Shown here piece after piece: positions 11,083 through 22,520 of a DNA stretch of 64,000 bases. Under the pieces are notes generated by a model. The model was not told where the DNA came from. It saw nothing but the letters and a program-made list of their open reading frames with translations, and ran no database searches. The translations under genes were made by a program, and so were the position numbers. The DNA comes from Russula earlei (Eukaryota; Basidiomycota; Agaricomycetes; Russulales; Russulaceae): the NCBI GenBank assembly GCA_025769875.1, contig JAGFNK010000004.1:310085-374084 (forward strand), in the 5' to 3' direction. Within the stretch, counting starts at the first letter, position 1. Every line of letters begins with the position of its first letter.

Positions 11083-12302
11083 TTATGTTGTCGGCGGCGG
11101 CCCACAGCGATCGATGACGTAGGCACGTGCTCTGCGTTGCTCCAGCCCTCCCACGCCATCAACTTGCTCTGCGGTCTGTTCATCCAGATTTAGCTAACCA
11201 CGCACGTTACACATCAGCGCTCTATCAAAATGATTCCCAATGGAAATGACCTACGCGAGACCTGTCTGCACCAGCTTCGATGAGTAACACAGCTGTCTCG
11301 CCATGAGCAGATTCCATGGCGAGGTGCAAGGGGGTGTTGCCTTCCATCCACCCTGTTCTTTTAGTTTTGCGAATCCATTCTAGAAGAGTGACGCACCCAT
11401 GCGATCGCAAGTATTGAGACGCGTCTTTGGACTGCCATCGGGCGGATGAAGCAGTAGGGTTACAAACCCAGTCGAACCCGTTGTAGCGGCACGATGTCTG
11501 TATCAAAAGCCAAAGTTAATCGCCGACCCTTCGAGATTGACAGGGTCAACGGACATAGGGTGCTGATTGGCTTTATCGCGGACATTGATCTTCTCAGGAA
11601 GGGATCAAATTCAGGGAAACAAGTAACTGCTAGATACAGCACTTACATCCGCTCCACGAGAGATCAAAAAACGGCCAATCTACTGGCAGTCAGTGTGACC
11701 CTCCTTATAAGGGTAAAAAATACTCAGACTTCAATGCGTGACTTCGATGCTGCATAGTGTCTACGCGGCCATAAAATAAGTGAAATGAATGGGACACGGG
11801 GGCTCTGGATACGAACAATGGCGTGATTCCTTTGTCGTTTTTCCTATTGACATCCGCCCCTGCCCCCACTAGCTCGCGCACGATCTCCTCTTGGCCAGCG
11901 CTGACTAACAACAGGAAATCGATCAGTAGACTTACACAATGAGGCGGCGAGGCCCACCTGCAAAGTGTACGGCAGTCCACCCACTACCATCTACTTTATC
12001 TACCTCGGCCCCGTTCGCCAATAAGTACGTGACTATGTCAAGATGCCCTGTCGATGCACCCCAATGCAGCGGAGTACGACTGTCCTTCAGGCGCAATAAG
12101 GTTGTCATGGGTTGCATTTGTGCCTCGAGAATTAGACACTCACAAGATCGACGGCATTGACAGAGGCCGGATTCTCCGTTACGAGAGACCGTAATAGAGA
12201 TAGCTGATCTGAGAGCATTAGGGTAAGACAGGGAGTGCAATCAGGTCAAGTCCCAAAAAAGAGCATACTGTTCTGAGCAGCCGAATGAACTGAGATGGAC
12301 AT
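11083..12302 (-). CDS. NAS6: Ankyrin-repeat protein, gankyrin/Nas6-like 26S proteasome assembly chaperone
   Basis: A multi-exon gene (about nine exons) on the minus strand from the ATG at 12300-12302 to the TAA at 11083-11085. Spliced, it begins MSISVHSAAQNNQLSLLRSL and carries a run of ankyrin repeats: SRTPLHWGASTGHLDIVTYL, WTAVHFA...GQEEIVRELVGAG, KNDKGITPL...YAASKSRIE, IGRFLISRGAD, NQHP...HRAATTGSTGF, GNTPLHLAMESAHGETA, ending with LNLDEQTAEQVDGVGG and a basic tail ARAYVIDRCG. Repeat number, order and the tail fit fungal PSMD10/Nas6-like proteins, which bind the Rpt3 ATPase during proteasome base assembly. Introns are short (about 45-60 bases); one donor in the fifth repeat was not fixed. 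A generic ankyrin protein is the alternative. Confidence 0.8.
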
Positions 12303-12629
12303 TTCAACCGTAAGAGATCGACTCCCAGTTCAGTTTTGGTCTCCAAACCTGACTTTAATGCCAATGTGGTGACCGTTAGAAGCACGATGAATGCGACGAC
12401 GAACTGAAGGTCAGCCGTTTCGGCTCACTTTCGACACGGCCCGGACTCCGTGATTGACCGCACTGTACTACGAGTAAAGCGACCGCGCGGCACAGACAAG
12501 ACCGTTCAACCTATGATGACAAAGAATGTAAAAGGATGTGAAAAGAAAGGTACAAGGAAACAGGCTGTAGAATATAGTAATGATAGATGCTAGCAGTCCG
12601 CGATCCATGGCAGTCATCGTCAAACGCCC
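12303..12629. other. Intergenic region upstream of the ankyrin gene
   Basis: Normal-CpG sequence holding the promoter of the ankyrin gene and the 3' flank of the next minus-strand gene. No exon or repeat recognised. Confidence 0.45.
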
Positions 12630-14391
12630 TCACTGGTGCCCACGAGCAGTCATGCTCCGCCTGACCTTGGAGAATACGCCGGATCGAGGGGAAGTCTGTT
12701 CTTGCGCCGAGCTACGCGGCAATTCTGGGATACTGGGGTCCTCACAAACCGGACGCAGTCCTGAGAAAATTCCCAAACGAGTACGGTGAGGGATCCGCAT
12801 ATTCCGACGGACGAGTAAACGAGAGTGTGTGAGAGGCGGGTACTCGTATACTTCGATGGATGGCCTCGATATGAGTTCGAACCCAGATGTGGTCGTAGTT
12901 CCCCTTCGTGATAACCCGGGTAGAGATACTCCCTCGCCAATCGGTTCCAGCTGGTCGAGTAGGTAAGAAACGTATTCTGGCATTGGTTCTGCCTCCATGT
13001 CAACACTCAGCACGGCAAGGAGCTCCTCATCAGACGGTTGGGGTGCTACGTATATGACCGCAAAACCGGTCCACGTACAAGACCAGGAGTCGTCCAGAGG
13101 AATATCCAGGACTGCAGATGAGGCAGACGTGGTGGATATGTCTTGTAGAGGGGAAAGGGGCTGAGAGAGAGGAGTTAAGTCTACTTCGGAGGAGCGTGGC
13201 CGCTTTGGTGATGACGGAGGAGTTTGTGAAGGAAGTGATGCGACAGACGTGTGGGGGTATGGGTCATCCGACGTGGAGGGGAACGTCTTCGGTTTCATTT
13301 TCATCGGTGCGCGGAGTATAGTTGTCAAAGGCCATTTTCGCAACAGTGGAGGCTCAACGTTGTGTTTGGACATCCTACGGGGTTGTTCAATGTGACTTGA
13401 GATTCTGGATTCGTGGGGACAACGTTGCTGTTCGCGTAGGGGAATGGGCGAAGAAAAAGGCCAAGTTGGCATCCTGTCGAGCCTTTCGCGCAGACGGAAC
13501 GATGGCGTCTGGCAGAGCAGGGTGGCGCGCTGAGGTACTCGCACAAGAGTGTTCCTTCTCGGCCGAAGCAATCCAGTGTTCTAGCATCCATCGTGTACGG
13601 AGCATCGCCTGATGTGTTACTTGGTCGGTAGTGTCATCCAGGAGACGCTCGCGAATCTCCCCAAGACGAGCCTTGGCATCGCTGACGCGTGACTCCAGTT
13701 GCCTTAAGGCATATTGCGTCCAAGGCCTCGAGGGAAACATCCGTTCGTACTTAGCGGGTAGCTGCAAAGCGGCAGCCAAGGCAGATTCCTCACGTGTATA
13801 CCGTTGTTGTCGACGAGCGCGAAGGTTCCCTCGTTTTTGTAATGTGGATCCCGTGGAGATACCGGAAGGATACGCGGAATGGGAGGATGACAAGATCGGA
13901 ACCATGGCAGATGACTCGACGGGAGGCGGAGCGATGGCGCACAGAAGCTCGGCTGAAGTTATTGAAGGATGCCAAGAGTTGTGACTGGGATCGGACGGTC
14001 TGTCCGAAATTCATTAACACATCACGAGGATAGAGGGAACAAGGGACACACAAAGGAACAGAAAACCGAGAGACGTTTGGCCCCTGGTCGATCTGAAGTT
14101 CATTCATACACTCCTGTAAACCGGAAGTATCAATAAAGAGTCTAATGACGTTTATTGCCAACGCACTTTGAGCACAACAGTCACAGGCCGTTCCTCCTTG
14201 ACTATCTTGAGGCTTGATGGCTGCATCGTCCGTATGGAACGTTGATTCGTGGCTACGAAGGACGTATCCGTTCCGTGTGTACGCGGACGTTGACGGGTAC
14301 GTGGTCGGAGGGCCCCTGTGCGAGGTGAAAGCGCGGCAACATTGGAAGATTTTTCTCGTTCATAAGATTCGATTATTTTTCGGACGTTCAT
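12630..14391 (-). CDS. Uncharacterised multi-exon protein(s)
   Basis: I do not recognise a family. Three open blocks follow one another on the minus strand. First, 14391-14155, a basic N-terminal piece from ATG 14389-14391 (NVRKIIESYER...), with a GTGCGT donor after VTVVLK. Second, 13905-13387 and upstream frame, containing an alpha-helical stretch around TREESALAAALQLPAKYERM, a WTQYALRQLESRVSDAKARL helix and RTRWMLEHWIASAEKEH. Third, 13571-12630, a Ser/Pro-rich block with PSSPKRPRSSEVDL and a C-terminal LGIFSGLRPVCEDPSIPELP ending before 12630. They probably form one spliced gene, but the joins near 13400-13570 and 13950-14150 are not fixed and two neighbouring genes remain possible. Nothing in it suggests a function. 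Confidence 0.45.
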
Positions 14392-14797
14392 TATCGGGAA
14401 GATAGTATCATCCAGGAAGAAAGGTGATGGATATCGAGCGAAGATGTGGAAGAGCGTTTATGCCGAGACTTTTGGGTGTAAATGGAACGGTGCCAAATGG
14501 AGGGGTGAAAGGAGTGTCGCGTTTGAAGTAGGGTCTGCAGAGGGAAAAAAGAATGGCAAGTGCGTGCCTCGAGAGACAGCAAATGAAGAACTATGGACTG
14601 TGGAAGGGGCAGGCAAGGGCAAGCAATGGCAAGAGAACAAGTCGAACAGGTGAGCAATTGATTATATAATTAATTGCAAGCTCAGCCGACCGATCCATCC
14701 ATCCTGCCTCAACAAACAAAATCTGGGTATCATTGGTTTATCGTTGTGGATCAATCATATCGTGGTTCATTGGCGTGTATCCCCCTTTCTATCGGTC
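14392..14797. other. Intergenic region between two minus-strand hypothetical genes
   Basis: Upstream region of the 12630-14391 gene and 3' flank of the next. The plus strand is purine-rich (GGAAGAAAGG, GGAAGGGGCAGGCAAGGGCAAG), so the gene's own strand is pyrimidine-rich, as is common in fungal promoters. ATTATATAATTAAT at 14660-14673 is a possible TATA-like or poly(A)-region element. No exon recognised. Confidence 0.45.
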
Positions 14798-16009
14798 CTA
14801 ACTCCGCCGTAACACAAGATCACGCAGGCCTGTGCCTAGCTTGCGGACCCCTCGAGCAATGCTCCCTCGTCTTGAGTTATGCCCCATAACGATCTCCTCG
14901 CCCTCCTCTCGCCGCTGTGAAAGTTCGATCTGCAGCTCAATTTCCCCACTCAACGACCATCCAGATGTCGTTGAACTTCGTGGGCGTGTGAATTCGAAAC
15001 TAGGCCGCCCAGGAGGCGGCGATGGTAGCGATGGTCCCCTATCGGTTAAAGTGGGAGGGGGGGAGAACAGCGTCGTTGGTGTAGCAGGAGGCGGTGAAAT
15101 TGCCCCATTGTTTAGATGCGGTCGGATGGCTGTGTAGTACGGCCGACTCGGGTGACCAAGACGTACTACGGATGAGACAGGGACAGGTTGCGGAGATGAA
15201 AGGGTAGGCGCCCATGAACGGAGCGAGCGTGTAGATTTCTGCCTTGGAATCGTCATGTGATGTTTCCGACGCAGGGTATGGGGTGGAGAAATGATGGGAG
15301 GGAGCGAAATTGTGTGGGCCGCGATCTGTCTGGCTTCCTCTGCAGTCGGCGCTACGTTGGGGAACGAGGAAGGGATCGTGACCGGAGTTGTGGTCGGATA
15401 TCGAGGTGGCACGAAGACAGTCGCAGCTGGCAACCCACGGCGAACGCACAGTGCGCAGCGTTTCTGTGAGGAATTGACGTCCAGATTATTGTGGGCACTT
15501 TCGGTTGCTGTAACGACAAGATCTCTATCAGAAGGCGGACGAGGGAGTGCGGAAAGCGCCGTGTCTGGGAGGGTATTCGCAGCAACTGGTGGCTTAGAGC
15601 CACCCAATGGCCCCAAGCCCTGGAAAGTTCTGGGTAATGTTAGATGTTTCTGACTGCCACGTCCCAGATTGGGAAGGTCGGGTTTCCAAGTGACCCTACC
15701 TGGGGCGCTGATACGCCGGCGACAACGCGAAGTCGCGGCCTCGAACGCAATTGCTGCTTCTGGAGATGACCACCTGCACCAGAGACACATAGGAATATAC
15801 ACGTTCGAGAAGCTGCATCGTTGACAAGTGAATAGTGGGCGATATGCGGGGACCAACGTTAGCTCGGGTAAGGAAGTGGACTTTGTAAGATGCTATGCGG
15901 ACGATCACGAAATCAACACGGGAGTGGTAAAGGGCGCAGGATGATACAAAGGGAGACGAACAGGCTTATAGGGCTTCCACTCCCGTCGTAAGATTCGGTT
16001 GCGGGCCAT
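14798..16009 (-). CDS. Uncharacterised protein with N-terminal Cys4 motif
   Basis: Two exons inferred (15920-16009 and 14798-15862; 57-base intron) give about 384 residues. The start MARNRILRREWKPYKPVRLP is basic. Around residues 40-60, FTCQRCSFSN...MCLWCRW is a CxxC-x9-CxxC arrangement that could bind one zinc. The rest is Ser/Pro/Thr-rich and probably disordered (SPPPTLTDR, SLPSPPPGRP), with a short charged helix near the C-terminus (EIELQIELSQRREEGEE) and a basic end. An additional intron near 15640-15700 (GTAGGG...CCCAG) is possible. Unknown family; the motif suggests a small zinc-ribbon adaptor, which is inference. Confidence 0.6.
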
Positions 16010-16346
16010 CAAGTCATCGCCACCTCGGGTAAAGGGATGCAGGGCAAGTCGTTCCCTTCCGCACATGATGTTCAGGAAGGATCCGGCGGAGCTGACGAGT
16101 CGATAGTCGACAGTCTAGTGAGGAACGTGGTCGTGGGGCGAGGTACGCCCACGACACGTCGTGAACACATGTGGACAGTGAAAGAAAGATGGGGGCGGCA
16201 TTGGCCAGTGCTTTTACGTTTTCGGGCCGGTTACCCGCCATCCATCGATTCGCTTGCCTTCCTCGGCTCAACTCCATCAACCATCATTCTGGTCTTACAG
16301 GTCTTACGCTTCGAGGCCATCGCACTCCGTCATCGAGTACTCTGTT
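16010..16346. promoter_or_regulatory. Divergent promoter region, Cys4 protein gene / GET4
   Basis: The only intergenic space between the minus-strand Cys4 gene (start 16009) and plus-strand GET4 (start 16347), so both promoters must lie here unless they extend into the genes. Normal CpG content; no TATA box stands out. Confidence 0.5.
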
Positions 16347-17640
16347 ATGTCCCGCGCAGGGCCAACGTCTTCCTCTAGAGCCCTCGAGGCCATCCTCCCA
16401 CTTATATCCGCCGGCCAGCCGTATGAAGCGCATCAAAAAGCGCGTACTTTTGCCACTCGATACACAAAGTCAGGCGCTCCCGCCATTGCAATCGATGTTC
16501 TCTTCCAATCTGCACGTGAGCTCTTAAAGGCCGGACACGCGGGCTCTGGGACAGACCTTGCCATATTGCTTCTTGACTCGTACGACCGCACAAGTGAACC
16601 CGTCAGTGATGTGAGTCGAGGTACGTTTGCCACGCCCCTGCTCAAGTCGAATGCCATTTCCTGATCTTTGTTCAGGTCGAGTGACACAACTCATTGCATT
16701 GGTCGGTCCCTCTGGTGCGTGGCGCAGGAGCATCATCGACAAGGCCATTGCGTTCGTTCTCTGAGGCCATTCCCTCGCTGTCTGTAGGATATTCTGAGCT
16801 CTTACAGGTGGTCCGCGAAGCATGGTCCATATCCCGCGGGTGATCCCGCACTGCTGCACTATGTTGGCGATCTTCTGTATAAAGGTAGTGCATTGCATTC
16901 ATCCGGTGGATCCGACGCTCAGAATTTGTCATCAGAGGGGGACTGGGTTGGGGCCGAACCTCACCTCCTTGCTTCGGGTGCACGTGATAGTGCTCGTCTC
17001 CTTGCCCAAGTATACATTGGCTGGGCAAATTCCAACAATTCCTTGGGTTCCCATGCAGGCATATTTGCGCTTCGTGGTATCCTTTCGTACGCTTGCCATT
17101 CTTGCACATACTGCAGTTCCTCATCATGTGCAGATATCTGCGCAACGGCAACATTCTTGCTTCACGTGCCTTCCTTGCGAGTCTTATATCCTCCATCTCC
17201 CCACTTGGAGAGACTATTCCTCTCGGCGCTCGTGGTGACGAAATCTTGGCTACCGATGACTTTTTGTTGAACTTTGCGCAGCTTGCGGTGCGCTGTGTAC
17301 AACGTGCTGCAGGTGCGCAGAATAAAACTACACGAGAAGCATGGGTCCGTCTTTGCGGAACGTACCAATCTCGCGGTGGAATCCTAGCTCATCCCGATGT
17401 CCGTTTGGTTAGTGAACGGACTTGTTGTTGATCAACTCAAATAGACTAAACGCAGCATTTCAGGTACTTAATGAATTGGGAACGCTTTACTTCGAGATCC
17501 CTCCTCCACGCACAGGGACTGCAAACCCATTTGGTGACATTATGTCTTCGTTTTTTGGCGGTCCTCCTGGCTCCGGTCCGGTAGCAGCGCTGCCCCGCAC
17601 GATTACTCCAGTGAGCCGTACGCAGCTCACGCTTGATTGA
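16347..17640 (+). CDS. GET4: GET4, tail-anchored protein insertion (GET/TRC pathway)
   Basis: Six exons with introns at 16621-16675, 16752-16807, 16885-16935, 17087-17133 and 17408-17463 give about 342 residues, close to the family length. GET4 is an all-helical (TPR-like) cytosolic adaptor that with Get5 links Sgt2 to the Get3 ATPase, handing tail-anchored proteins to the ER. Family blocks seen in order: EAHQKARTFATRY, AIDVLFQSARELLKAG, GSGTDLAILLL, RVTQLIALVGPSGAWRRSII, PAGDPALLHYVGDLLYK, AEPHLLASGARDSARLL, ALRGILSYLRNGNILASRAF, and a C-terminal NFAQLAVRCVQR helix. The tail contains NPFGDIMSSFFGG. Start chosen at the first ATG before the conserved helix pair. Confidence 0.92.
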
Positions 17641-19050
17641 GGCGTTTCGTGACGTATTACCGCCGGATAAGCCGTGTTGTGTACCGGACATGTAGTACTT
17701 GCTAAGTGGTATCGTTGTATCATAGGGTGATAGGACGTTCAATCAGCATGTACTTTTCCTTGTGCTTTGTCTTCATGTAGTGAGGTGGGACACCGCAGGA
17801 TGTTTAACTTTTTAAGACGTGATCGATTGATTCATAATGCCCTCGAATTGAAGCAGGACATTTCGAAAAATCAACACGTTCCCATGAACGCTCGGAATCA
17901 TTATCGGGTCTCATACAACTAAATAACGTCGCTCTTAAATTACAAACGTGGTAATGGACTGCTGGAACAGCTTGTCTTGCGTACTACCCGATGACGCCAG
18001 CGTATCGTCATCATGAAAGACGAGCTATCTTAGGTCATTGAAACTGATGCGATTGTATTGGAGACAAAATCTCCCACAGTGAGGGCGTTATGGAGGTCAG
18101 TTGCCATTGAAGGTCAGTTGCCATTGATCTCATGATACCGTTGACCCATTAGTTAAGCATTCAATGATGGATGGCAGCAGGGAAAGTTAGAAAACTTGAT
18201 GATAACTGTGATGGTCATTTTGGGGGCCAGGGATCTTTTTCGCAGCACGTTCAATTGTCATATAGGGAATATCAACCACCCAACTTCAACCCTCCTTCAT
18301 GAATGAGACATGCGTTTAACATTATTTATACCCAGCCACATAAAATTTGTGAGATTACACTAAGAAACTTAGATCCAACCATAGGCGGCCAACTATTTTA
18401 GCCCTCTCGATATAGACGTGCAACAAACTTGGTGTGGGGTACAAATGGAGTTCAGGAGACTCGATCTCTCCATCACAAAATTCATTCTGGGTGGGGTGAT
18501 GGTGAGTTATTGTATCTCCAGGTGTTGAGTCTGGTTGTGGTGTTTCGGTCACCACGACTCTACCACGTTTGCTGATGTGGCTCGGCTCGCTAGGAGCTGA
18601 CATGCGCTGACAGCTTTGTCCTTCAAGCCTGAGAGCCCCGTGGCTGTCATTCCACACTCTTTCGCTTGAGCCATTGATCCCCGATCAGGCCCTATAAAAG
18701 CTCGTCGATAAAATTCGTCAATGCCGCCTGCTTGCCTGTACGTACACCCCGGGCGTAGTTCGAGCCTGGTCGAGCGCGCCTGAAACTCACCCCATTCGAA
18801 CTAGTCACCGGCATCACCTGGCACAGAATCGCCCTTGAATCTGCTGTTCATAGTCGAGTAAAATGTTAGTTCCTGACCACTCACTAGCAACACTTGAGTG
18901 TTTCTTTGAAATAACACATTTTGTCACAGGCGGTTCCATCCAGGCGCCCCACCCTGGTCGCCATTCCCTCGACACCCGGGGCACTCATGTCCTACGCGCC
19001 ACGGAAAGACCAACCATTGGCCATCCGATCGACCTCCTCTCTTGAGACAC
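17641..19050. other. Intergenic region GET4 to F-box gene
   Basis: About 1.4 kb. It holds a perfect 17-base tandem duplication at 18094-18127 (AGGTCAGTTGCCATTGA twice). CCTATAAAAG at about 18690-18699 is a plausible TATA box roughly 360 bases before the F-box ATG, followed by an intron-like GTTCCT...CACAG stretch (18868-18930) that may lie in the F-box 5' UTR. The open frame at 18355-18657 on the minus strand has no recognisable motif and I do not call it a gene. Confidence 0.5.
18094..18127. repeat. 17-base perfect tandem duplication
   Basis: The unit AGGTCAGTTGCCATTGA occurs twice head to tail with no spacer, in otherwise unique intergenic DNA downstream of GET4. Confidence 0.9.
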
Positions 19051-20574
19051 ATGTCACCGATCAGCGCAACCGCACCATCACGCTTGATGTTCCCTTCCAA
19101 CGCAACGACTCCGATTTCTTACATACCCGTAGAGCTGCTCACCCAAATTTTCATCCACGTCCCACGTATAGAGTTCGAGGAATCCCTCCGTGTATGTCCT
19201 CAGAGGTCTCAGAGGCCGACATGGATGGCCATTGCGCAAGTCTGCCGGCACTGGCGGGCTATCGCGGCAGACTGCAAAGATTTTTGGTCGTACATCCCGT
19301 TTGAGGCGTCTATGCATTGGGTAGAGCTTTCTCTGGCACGCTCCTATCCGCGTCCCATTTCTTTCCTCCTCAATTTCTCAACCGTCCAACCAGAGTGGTA
19401 CAACCGCGCGGCGCTCTCCGCTTTGCGGATGTTACCGCGTGCGCGTGAGGTCCACCTTCAGGGTTCAGCGGCTGCGAGTTCGGAATTCCGCAGAGAAGCG
19501 TTACGTCTTCTGGAGATGTCCTCTGCTCCCGTACTGGAGGCGTTCAGCATACAAGGCCATACGTCGCGCGATATTGTCACGCTTTCTGTTGATATCTTCC
19601 TTCGCCATGATGCAGCCGCACTCACTTCTCTCAGTCTCGCGTATTGCAATATCCACCCTTCTCCGCTCTTCCGAGCACCCTTGGCATCTCTTCGCCTGGT
19701 GAATTGTCAAGTGGAGTTTCCTCTTCACCTTCTCGGCCTTCTTCCTCAACTGCGCACCCTTGTCTTGGAAAACACCCACGGGACGTGGACCAGGAACCCA
19801 GCTAGTGTATTGCGCCTCCCGCAACTACAGAACTTCGAGCTTACAAATGTCTCTGACGTAATCGCATTCATCTTACGAGGCATCCTCATCCCCTCGTCGA
19901 CATCTCTTTTCATCACATGTACGGACTACGAGAGTATTGACGAGCCAATTGATGACCTTACGCTACTTCGTTTAATCACATCCAACATGTCACCGGTCCT
20001 CTCTACATATCTCGAGCGCGCTTTCGAGGACGGGAACGTTTTCCCTCTCCTTGACATCGCTTCGCCTACGAGCACTGCCAAGAAAACACTTGCACTTCTC
20101 GACCCCGCCCCCGACTCTGGAACGCGCCAATTACGTCTTTCGCTCATCTGGGTCGGAATGCCCGACTCTACTGACCTCTTTTCCCAAATGCTCTCTGCCT
20201 TCCCAACACCTGCGCTGCGGCGTGTCTACACGCTTCGCATGCATGACACCCTTTTGCGTAAGGCCGACGCTCGGTCTCGTCCCGCGCCTTTTGCTGCACT
20301 CCACAACAAAGCTCGCGACGAGGCCGTGCGAGGGCTGCTCGCAATCGTGACGCGGCAAGAATTCCTCCCCTCATTGCGCCAGGTTTCGTTAGAAGGCATT
20401 GACCTCAAGGATGTCGACATCGATTTGTTAGCACGGGCGTTGGTCCATCGCCAGCGCGCAGTGGCTATCTGGGGAGGGAAGATCAGCCTCTCCTTGCAGA
20501 ACTGTCTTGTAAGTGATGGTATGATCCGCGGACTTCGTGACTACTTGGGACCGGAGGCGGTGGATGTTGGTTAG
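19051..20574 (+). CDS. F-box protein (agaric F-box/LRR-like type)
   Basis: About 507 residues in one exon from the first in-frame ATG (19051). The F-box is at residues ~20-75: ISYIPVELLTQIFIHVP, a spacer, then WMAIAQVCRHWRAIAADCKD and FWSYIPF, the usual arrangement in the large lineage-specific F-box families of Agaricomycetes. C-terminal parts contain leucine-rich stretches (LASLRLVNCQVEF, LLPQLRTLVLENTHG, LPQLQNFELTNVSD) that would form LRR-like substrate-binding repeats. As an SCF ubiquitin-ligase subunit it would bind Skp1 through the F-box; the target is unknown. A 5' non-coding exon is likely. No defect seen. Confidence 0.88.
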   Translation: MSPISATAPSRLMFPSNATTPISYIPVELLTQIFIHVPRIEFEESLRVCPQRSQRPTWMAIAQVCRHWRAIAADCKDFWSYIPFEASMHWVELSLARSYPRPISFLLNFSTVQPEWYNRAALSALRMLPRAREVHLQGSAAASSEFRREALRLLEMSSAPVLEAFSIQGHTSRDIVTLSVDIFLRHDAAALTSLSLAYCNIHPSPLFRAPLASLRLVNCQVEFPLHLLGLLPQLRTLVLENTHGTWTRNPASVLRLPQLQNFELTNVSDVIAFILRGILIPSSTSLFITCTDYESIDEPIDDLTLLRLITSNMSPVLSTYLERAFEDGNVFPLLDIASPTSTAKKTLALLDPAPDSGTRQLRLSLIWVGMPDSTDLFSQMLSAFPTPALRRVYTLRMHDTLLRKADARSRPAPFAALHNKARDEAVRGLLAIVTRQEFLPSLRQVSLEGIDLKDVDIDLLARALVHRQRAVAIWGGKISLSLQNCLVSDGMIRGLRDYLGPEAVDVG

Positions 20575-21034
20575 TCATATGAAGGGTCTATTGACGGTCG
20601 GTACCTATATGATGGACAGGTGTAGTATCTACGGCCGTAACTCTGTACGAGATGAAGCTTGATGAAGCCCTGTCCCTTATGTTAGTCCTAGCAAAATCAG
20701 CGTCGTATCTTGATTGCAGCCGTTGGCCCACAAATCGTATAATTCCATCGTCTGCTGGCGCGGCCTTGCAGGGCTGTAAAAACTCCCCGACAAGAGGGCT
20801 GGACTTTGCATATTTTGATGTAGTGCCAATCTCGGTTGATTTTGATTTGATTGGAACAAATCATCTCCGTATCCTCCAATCTTGAGCCCTAGGGCGCGAA
20901 TTCACCATATTATGATTGCTACTATGCTTGCTACTCGACTTTACCAAGAGGGGTAACCCAAGCATCGCCTTTAAACGTTGGTCACGTTGGCTTCCTCGCA
21001 AGCTTCATGAGCTCAGAATTTACCGCATTCATAT
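20575..21034. other. Convergent intergenic region, F-box gene / TSC13
   Basis: Tail-to-tail space with both 3' UTRs. Normal base composition; no exon, tRNA or repeat recognised. Confidence 0.5.
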
Positions 21035-22405
21035 TCAGAACAAAAACGGTATCATGGCTCTCCTCTGACGGGGGTACTCTGACCCAAACTCTTTTTTGTA
21101 TATGCGATGCTTTTTGGCGGCCCAGCTCATCATTATGCTCGTGGACACCGCCCAGAATAGCCATGCTAATGCGGCACGTCAGTACCCAGACCCAAATAGA
21201 GCCACAGCTACGACGTACCAGCCCAGGAGCCCGATATATAAGCAACCGCGGCCCAAGCCACACTTTCAAAGAAGTAGTTGGGACATGAGATCAACCCGAA
21301 CCCGTACCCATACGGGATTGCGCGCTTCTTGGAACCTGGTGGACGTAGATTGCGCAGAGTCACATGAGTACTCAGGTTAGACAGCTCCGCGAACTGAGAC
21401 CTGTGTCGATTACTGTCTACTGGCGAGATGAGAAAGAGCACATACGAGCCAGACGCCTGCACAGATCCAAAGATACTGCGGGTTGGAACGTACGGTGCCT
21501 CTAATGTGCGGCGAATTCGCGGCATATGTCGGGCCGTATATAGGATATGCAAGGAAAAGCCCTATAGATGTACCAGTGCATAACGAATGTAACAAATGAG
21601 GAAGTAAATACCTGAAAGAATGTGGTAGTGGAAGGAGCTGAGATAGTATTAGAAATGAGGTATCAATGCCTGTGAGACACGGACTTTGTGAAGATGTTCC
21701 TCAGAGGCATGGTCGCGTGTGAGAATCGATGGACACTAGAAAAAACGCAACTTTCAGGGCGTTCAAGTGCTCAGAACAACCGGCGGGACACGTACAATAG
21801 CGATTCGAGCTCGCGTTTCACAAAGTGTACGATGACCATTGCATATACATACCTTACTCACGGTCGTCTCCGGTACGCGACCAGTCAAGGGAATAATAAC
21901 GCACTTTTGCAGTTGGCTGTGTTGTACAGAACCCCCGTAGAACAGGTTGGGCAGATGAAACACAATCGGATGAATGATAAGAGGGCCGGCCTATTTTATG
22001 TTCAAGTAATGATAAAGGTGAGCTAGGCATCGAGAAGAACGAAGGAAAGACGCACGTATTCGGTCAAGAACACCGTCCTCCAACCCACCTGCGACCCAAG
22101 GTCCTTGATAACTAGTTCACCGTCCTCACGCAGGCCTGCAGTAGCCAGGATGGTGTCGTCATCGAGTGCGCTTGCTTCACCTTTGAGTGAGAGCCTTTGA
22201 CGCTCAACGTAAAGCTATAAGACAGGTCTGAATGTCAACAGAGCGAAAATGTCAGCTGGGTCATACACGGGGAAAATTTGCTGCAAGCGCGACTTTTACG
22301 TCTGCGACAGTTGCAACATCCGCAGACTTGTCAAGTTTGAGAGAGACGGGGGAAAGCCCGCAGGAGGGTTGATTTGTCCGTCGTGGCGATGGTCAAGGAA
22401 GCCAT
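21035..22405 (-). CDS. TSC13: Very-long-chain trans-2,3-enoyl-CoA reductase (TSC13/TECR)
   Basis: ER-membrane enzyme of the fatty-acid elongation cycle that reduces trans-2-enoyl-CoA with NADPH. Minus strand, multi-exon. An N-terminal ubiquitin-like domain (DVATVADVKVALAANFPR, then LYVERQRLSLKGEASALDDD) is followed by the steroid 5-alpha-reductase fold: GWRTVFLTEY, GPLIIHPIVFHLPNLFYGGS, VKRELESL, VHRFSHATMPLRN, SFHYHILSG, LRNLRPPGSKKRAIPYGYGF, CPNYFFESVAWA, and the C-terminal KKHRIYKKEFGSEYPRQRR. The stop is TGA at 21035-21037. The ATG at 22403-22405 reads into a stop; the conserved frame starts one base out of phase after a C5 run near 22350, so either the start is elsewhere or a one-base error or frameshift exists. 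The gene starts only 115 bases downstream of the beta-tubulin stop, same strand. Confidence 0.88.
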
Positions 22406-22520
22406 GGAAGAAGGTTCAAAAGAATATTATTTTTATTTATTATAAAAGCGACGGCATGTGATTTTAGACTCCGTTAAACCCAAAGGTGAATCATGCACCG
22501 CACAAACGCTGACCGAGGCC

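Noticed and set aside
14832..15653. Plus-strand frames of 101-120 codons opposite the Cys4 protein gene
   Set aside because: Antisense shadows of a longer minus-strand frame with better composition and a Cys motif.
18740..18790. Possible tRNA B-box (AGTTCGAGCC)
   Set aside because: No matching A-box or cloverleaf could be drawn around it.
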